This document shows, one piece after another, positions 27,090-28,585 of a DNA stretch of 28,585 nucleotides. How positions within the stretch are numbered: position 1 is the first letter of the stretch; the number at the start of each line of letters is the position of its first letter. The DNA lies in the NCBI GenBank assembly GCA_003427395.1, contig BFEA01000165.1, positions 340,946 through 369,530 of the forward strand. The letters are read 5' to 3'. Both the position numbers and the translations under genes were made by a program. This DNA is from Chara braunii. Its lineage: Eukaryota > Streptophyta > Charophyceae > Charales > Characeae. The notes under the pieces are model-generated. The model made no database searches. It saw only the letters and a program-made list of their open reading frames with translations, and was not told the origin of the DNA.

Positions 27090-27980
27090 TCATACCGGCC
27101 GCCGGGATATCCATCCCACCCCTGCAACGCGGTAGTGTCCAACTCGACACACACCACACACAACACCCCACGGACACCCCGCACAGACGTGAGCTCTCCC
27201 AAGCCGTTAACGACTGATCGCCATCGGCATAAACGTCTACGAAATCTGATATGAAAACTTACATTATGTAATTCTAGTAATTCACTTTTGATACTCGTGC
27301 ACGCTGTCGACGGCGGAACGCCCTAGATGCAGATCAGATCGACGGTGGATGACGTAGCTCTGACTTTGGTTACCTAAAGAGGCAAAATCAAATGACCTAT
27401 TATTTATTGACGATGGACACGCAACTACTTACAGTAATAATGGGCCTCGCTCCACTACTCACCACATGCACAAAACACAGAAGTATGGCGGTGCATCTTT
27501 CCATGTTCAAGCGGAAGATTCATCCTCACTTTGCACATTTCGTAAGTAGCGGAGCGCGGCCCGATGCAAATGCAATTGACTGATATAATCGATCGATCAA
27601 TCGATCGCACGAAAGACACAACCAATGAAATGAAATTTTTTTTGAGAAGCCGATTACATCGGTGATTGAAATGCGAATGCACACAAAAAGATACCATTAA
27701 TGACAAAAACACGCACGCGAAGATAGTACAAGTCTATACCGCTCCCTGCGTAGCTGTGAAGGACCGGCATCTATCTACAGTATGTCGACATCGATCAATT
27801 TCGCCTTGTTGAAAGTAAGATTCAGATTTTTTTAAGTCGAAACCCTCACAGTTGGTACACCTCCTGAACTGCTGAAATACAGACCCGAGTTCGAACTCCG
27901 CCGGAAGCAGATGAGTGATATACAGCATTATTCCATCGTTAAATTACCAGATCCCGGTCATGGAAGAAAAAAAAAAGAAA
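27090..27980. other. No supported gene
   Basis: Frames are short and domain-free. A small ATCGATCGATC run lies at 27585-27608. Nothing else is seen. Confidence 0.4.
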
Positions 27981-27983
27981 CAC

Positions 27984-28180
27984 TGCTGAATCATGCACAA
28001 TCCTGCTCATTCATGCACGATCTCTGCAGAATCCTGCGGAATCCTGTAGAAACGTTATCGAATCGGGCGGAATCTTTGCTGAATCGTGCACGATCCTGCG
28101 GATTCCTGCCGGACCCTGCGGAATCCTCCGGGATCCTGCTGAATCTTGGTGGACCATGCTGCATGCTGCTGAATGGATAT
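27984..28180. repeat. Degenerate short tandem array
   Basis: Words of the form AATCCTGCGG, GCTGAATC and GCACGATC recur every 10-13 bases, about 15 times, with heavy divergence. One frame runs open through it but shows only repetition. Confidence 0.75.
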
Positions 28181-28245
28181 CTACTTTCCCTCCTAAGGCA
28201 CCACTACACCGGAACAGCTCCCCATCGTCGTACGCCAGTATATGC

Positions 28246-28247
<2 letters not shown>

Positions 28248-28291
<44 letters not shown>
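28248..28291. repeat. Poly(G) run of 44
   Basis: Uninterrupted G. Length is probably inaccurate in short-read data; if real it could form a quadruplex. Confidence 0.85.
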
Positions 28292-28292
<1 letters not shown>

Positions 28293-28519
28293 GGTCCCAT
28301 GCTGTCGATGTACCGACCGGCATGTCCAATTCATGTTCTACCTGTGGCGGGGTACGTATCTCGGCCGCAACCACGATCCGATGGGCAGTGGTGGTTCAAG
28401 TACAGACAAAACATTCGTTCGCATAAATGACAAAAGACGACCGGAGGAGAACAGAGCATCTGAATGAAAGTGAAAGTCGAAATACAACCGATCTCCGCAG
28501 TACTACTTGAAACCCCTTG

Positions 28520-28520
<1 letters not shown>
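28292..28520. other. No supported gene
   Basis: Frames continuing from the poly(G) run are not credible as genes. Confidence 0.4.

Positions 28521-28524
<4 letters not shown>

Positions 28525-28585
<61 letters not shown>
28525..28585. repeat. (CT)n microsatellite at window end
   Basis: CCCTCTCC then uninterrupted CT units, continuing to TGTGT at the edge. Confidence 0.95.

Noticed and set aside
27911-28467. Glycine- or proline-rich open frames around 28.25 kb
   Set aside because: They are created by the 44-base G run and the degenerate array; the frames stay open by composition.

Overview
The window looks like nuclear DNA of a large-genome eukaryote. There is one convincing host gene, split by a spliceosomal intron of about 9.4 kb. 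The rest is mostly microsatellites, foldback elements, dispersed repeats and decayed retroelements. The gene is a plant-type (type II) peroxiredoxin, the non-LTR element has the plant-like RT plus zf-RVT layout, and the two U6-like pseudogenes resemble plant U6. A green-lineage organism, perhaps a charophyte-type alga, is my best guess, but this is inference. The assembly has single-base N joins, an N-rich low-quality patch, and a remnant of Nextera mate-pair junction adapter at 874-909, so order and continuity across these points should not be trusted.

Layout. 1-2.7 kb: repeats and simple sequence. 2.7-6.1 kb: a proline-rich open frame, two decayed RING-finger-like segments on the plus strand, and a repeat carrying a complete type III hammerhead ribozyme fold on the minus strand (4038-4097). 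6.2-13.3 kb: dispersed repeats, GT/GA tracts, further hammerhead-family copies, a minus-strand U6 pseudogene and two foldback MITE copies. 13.39-23.32 kb (minus strand): the peroxiredoxin gene, with exon 1 at 23324-23050 and exon 2 at 13647-13389. Its intron holds a 185-bp-arm inverted repeat, a second U6 pseudogene, a decayed LINE on the opposite strand (about 18.31-20.79 kb), three copies of a structured repeat (21.4-22.3 kb) and a same-strand RING relic (22.4-22.84 kb). 23.4-28.6 kb: an ATTCAATTCG-type repeat just upstream of the start codon, another hammerhead-bearing copy, tandem and foldback repeats, a 44-base G run and a terminal CT tract.

The most interesting signals are RNA structures inside dispersed repeats. 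(i) A family has a hammerhead core, conserved in several copies; one copy has all three helices, and a second shows a near-complete fold with a different stem III. (ii) An unrelated ~80-nt motif in four copies has its helices conserved by compensatory base changes and a potential H-type pseudoknot. (iii) A smaller hairpin family also shows one compensatory pair. Families (i) and (ii) tend to end in dinucleotide microsatellites, (AC)n or (TA)n, which suggests retrotransposed, possibly self-cleaving RNAs.
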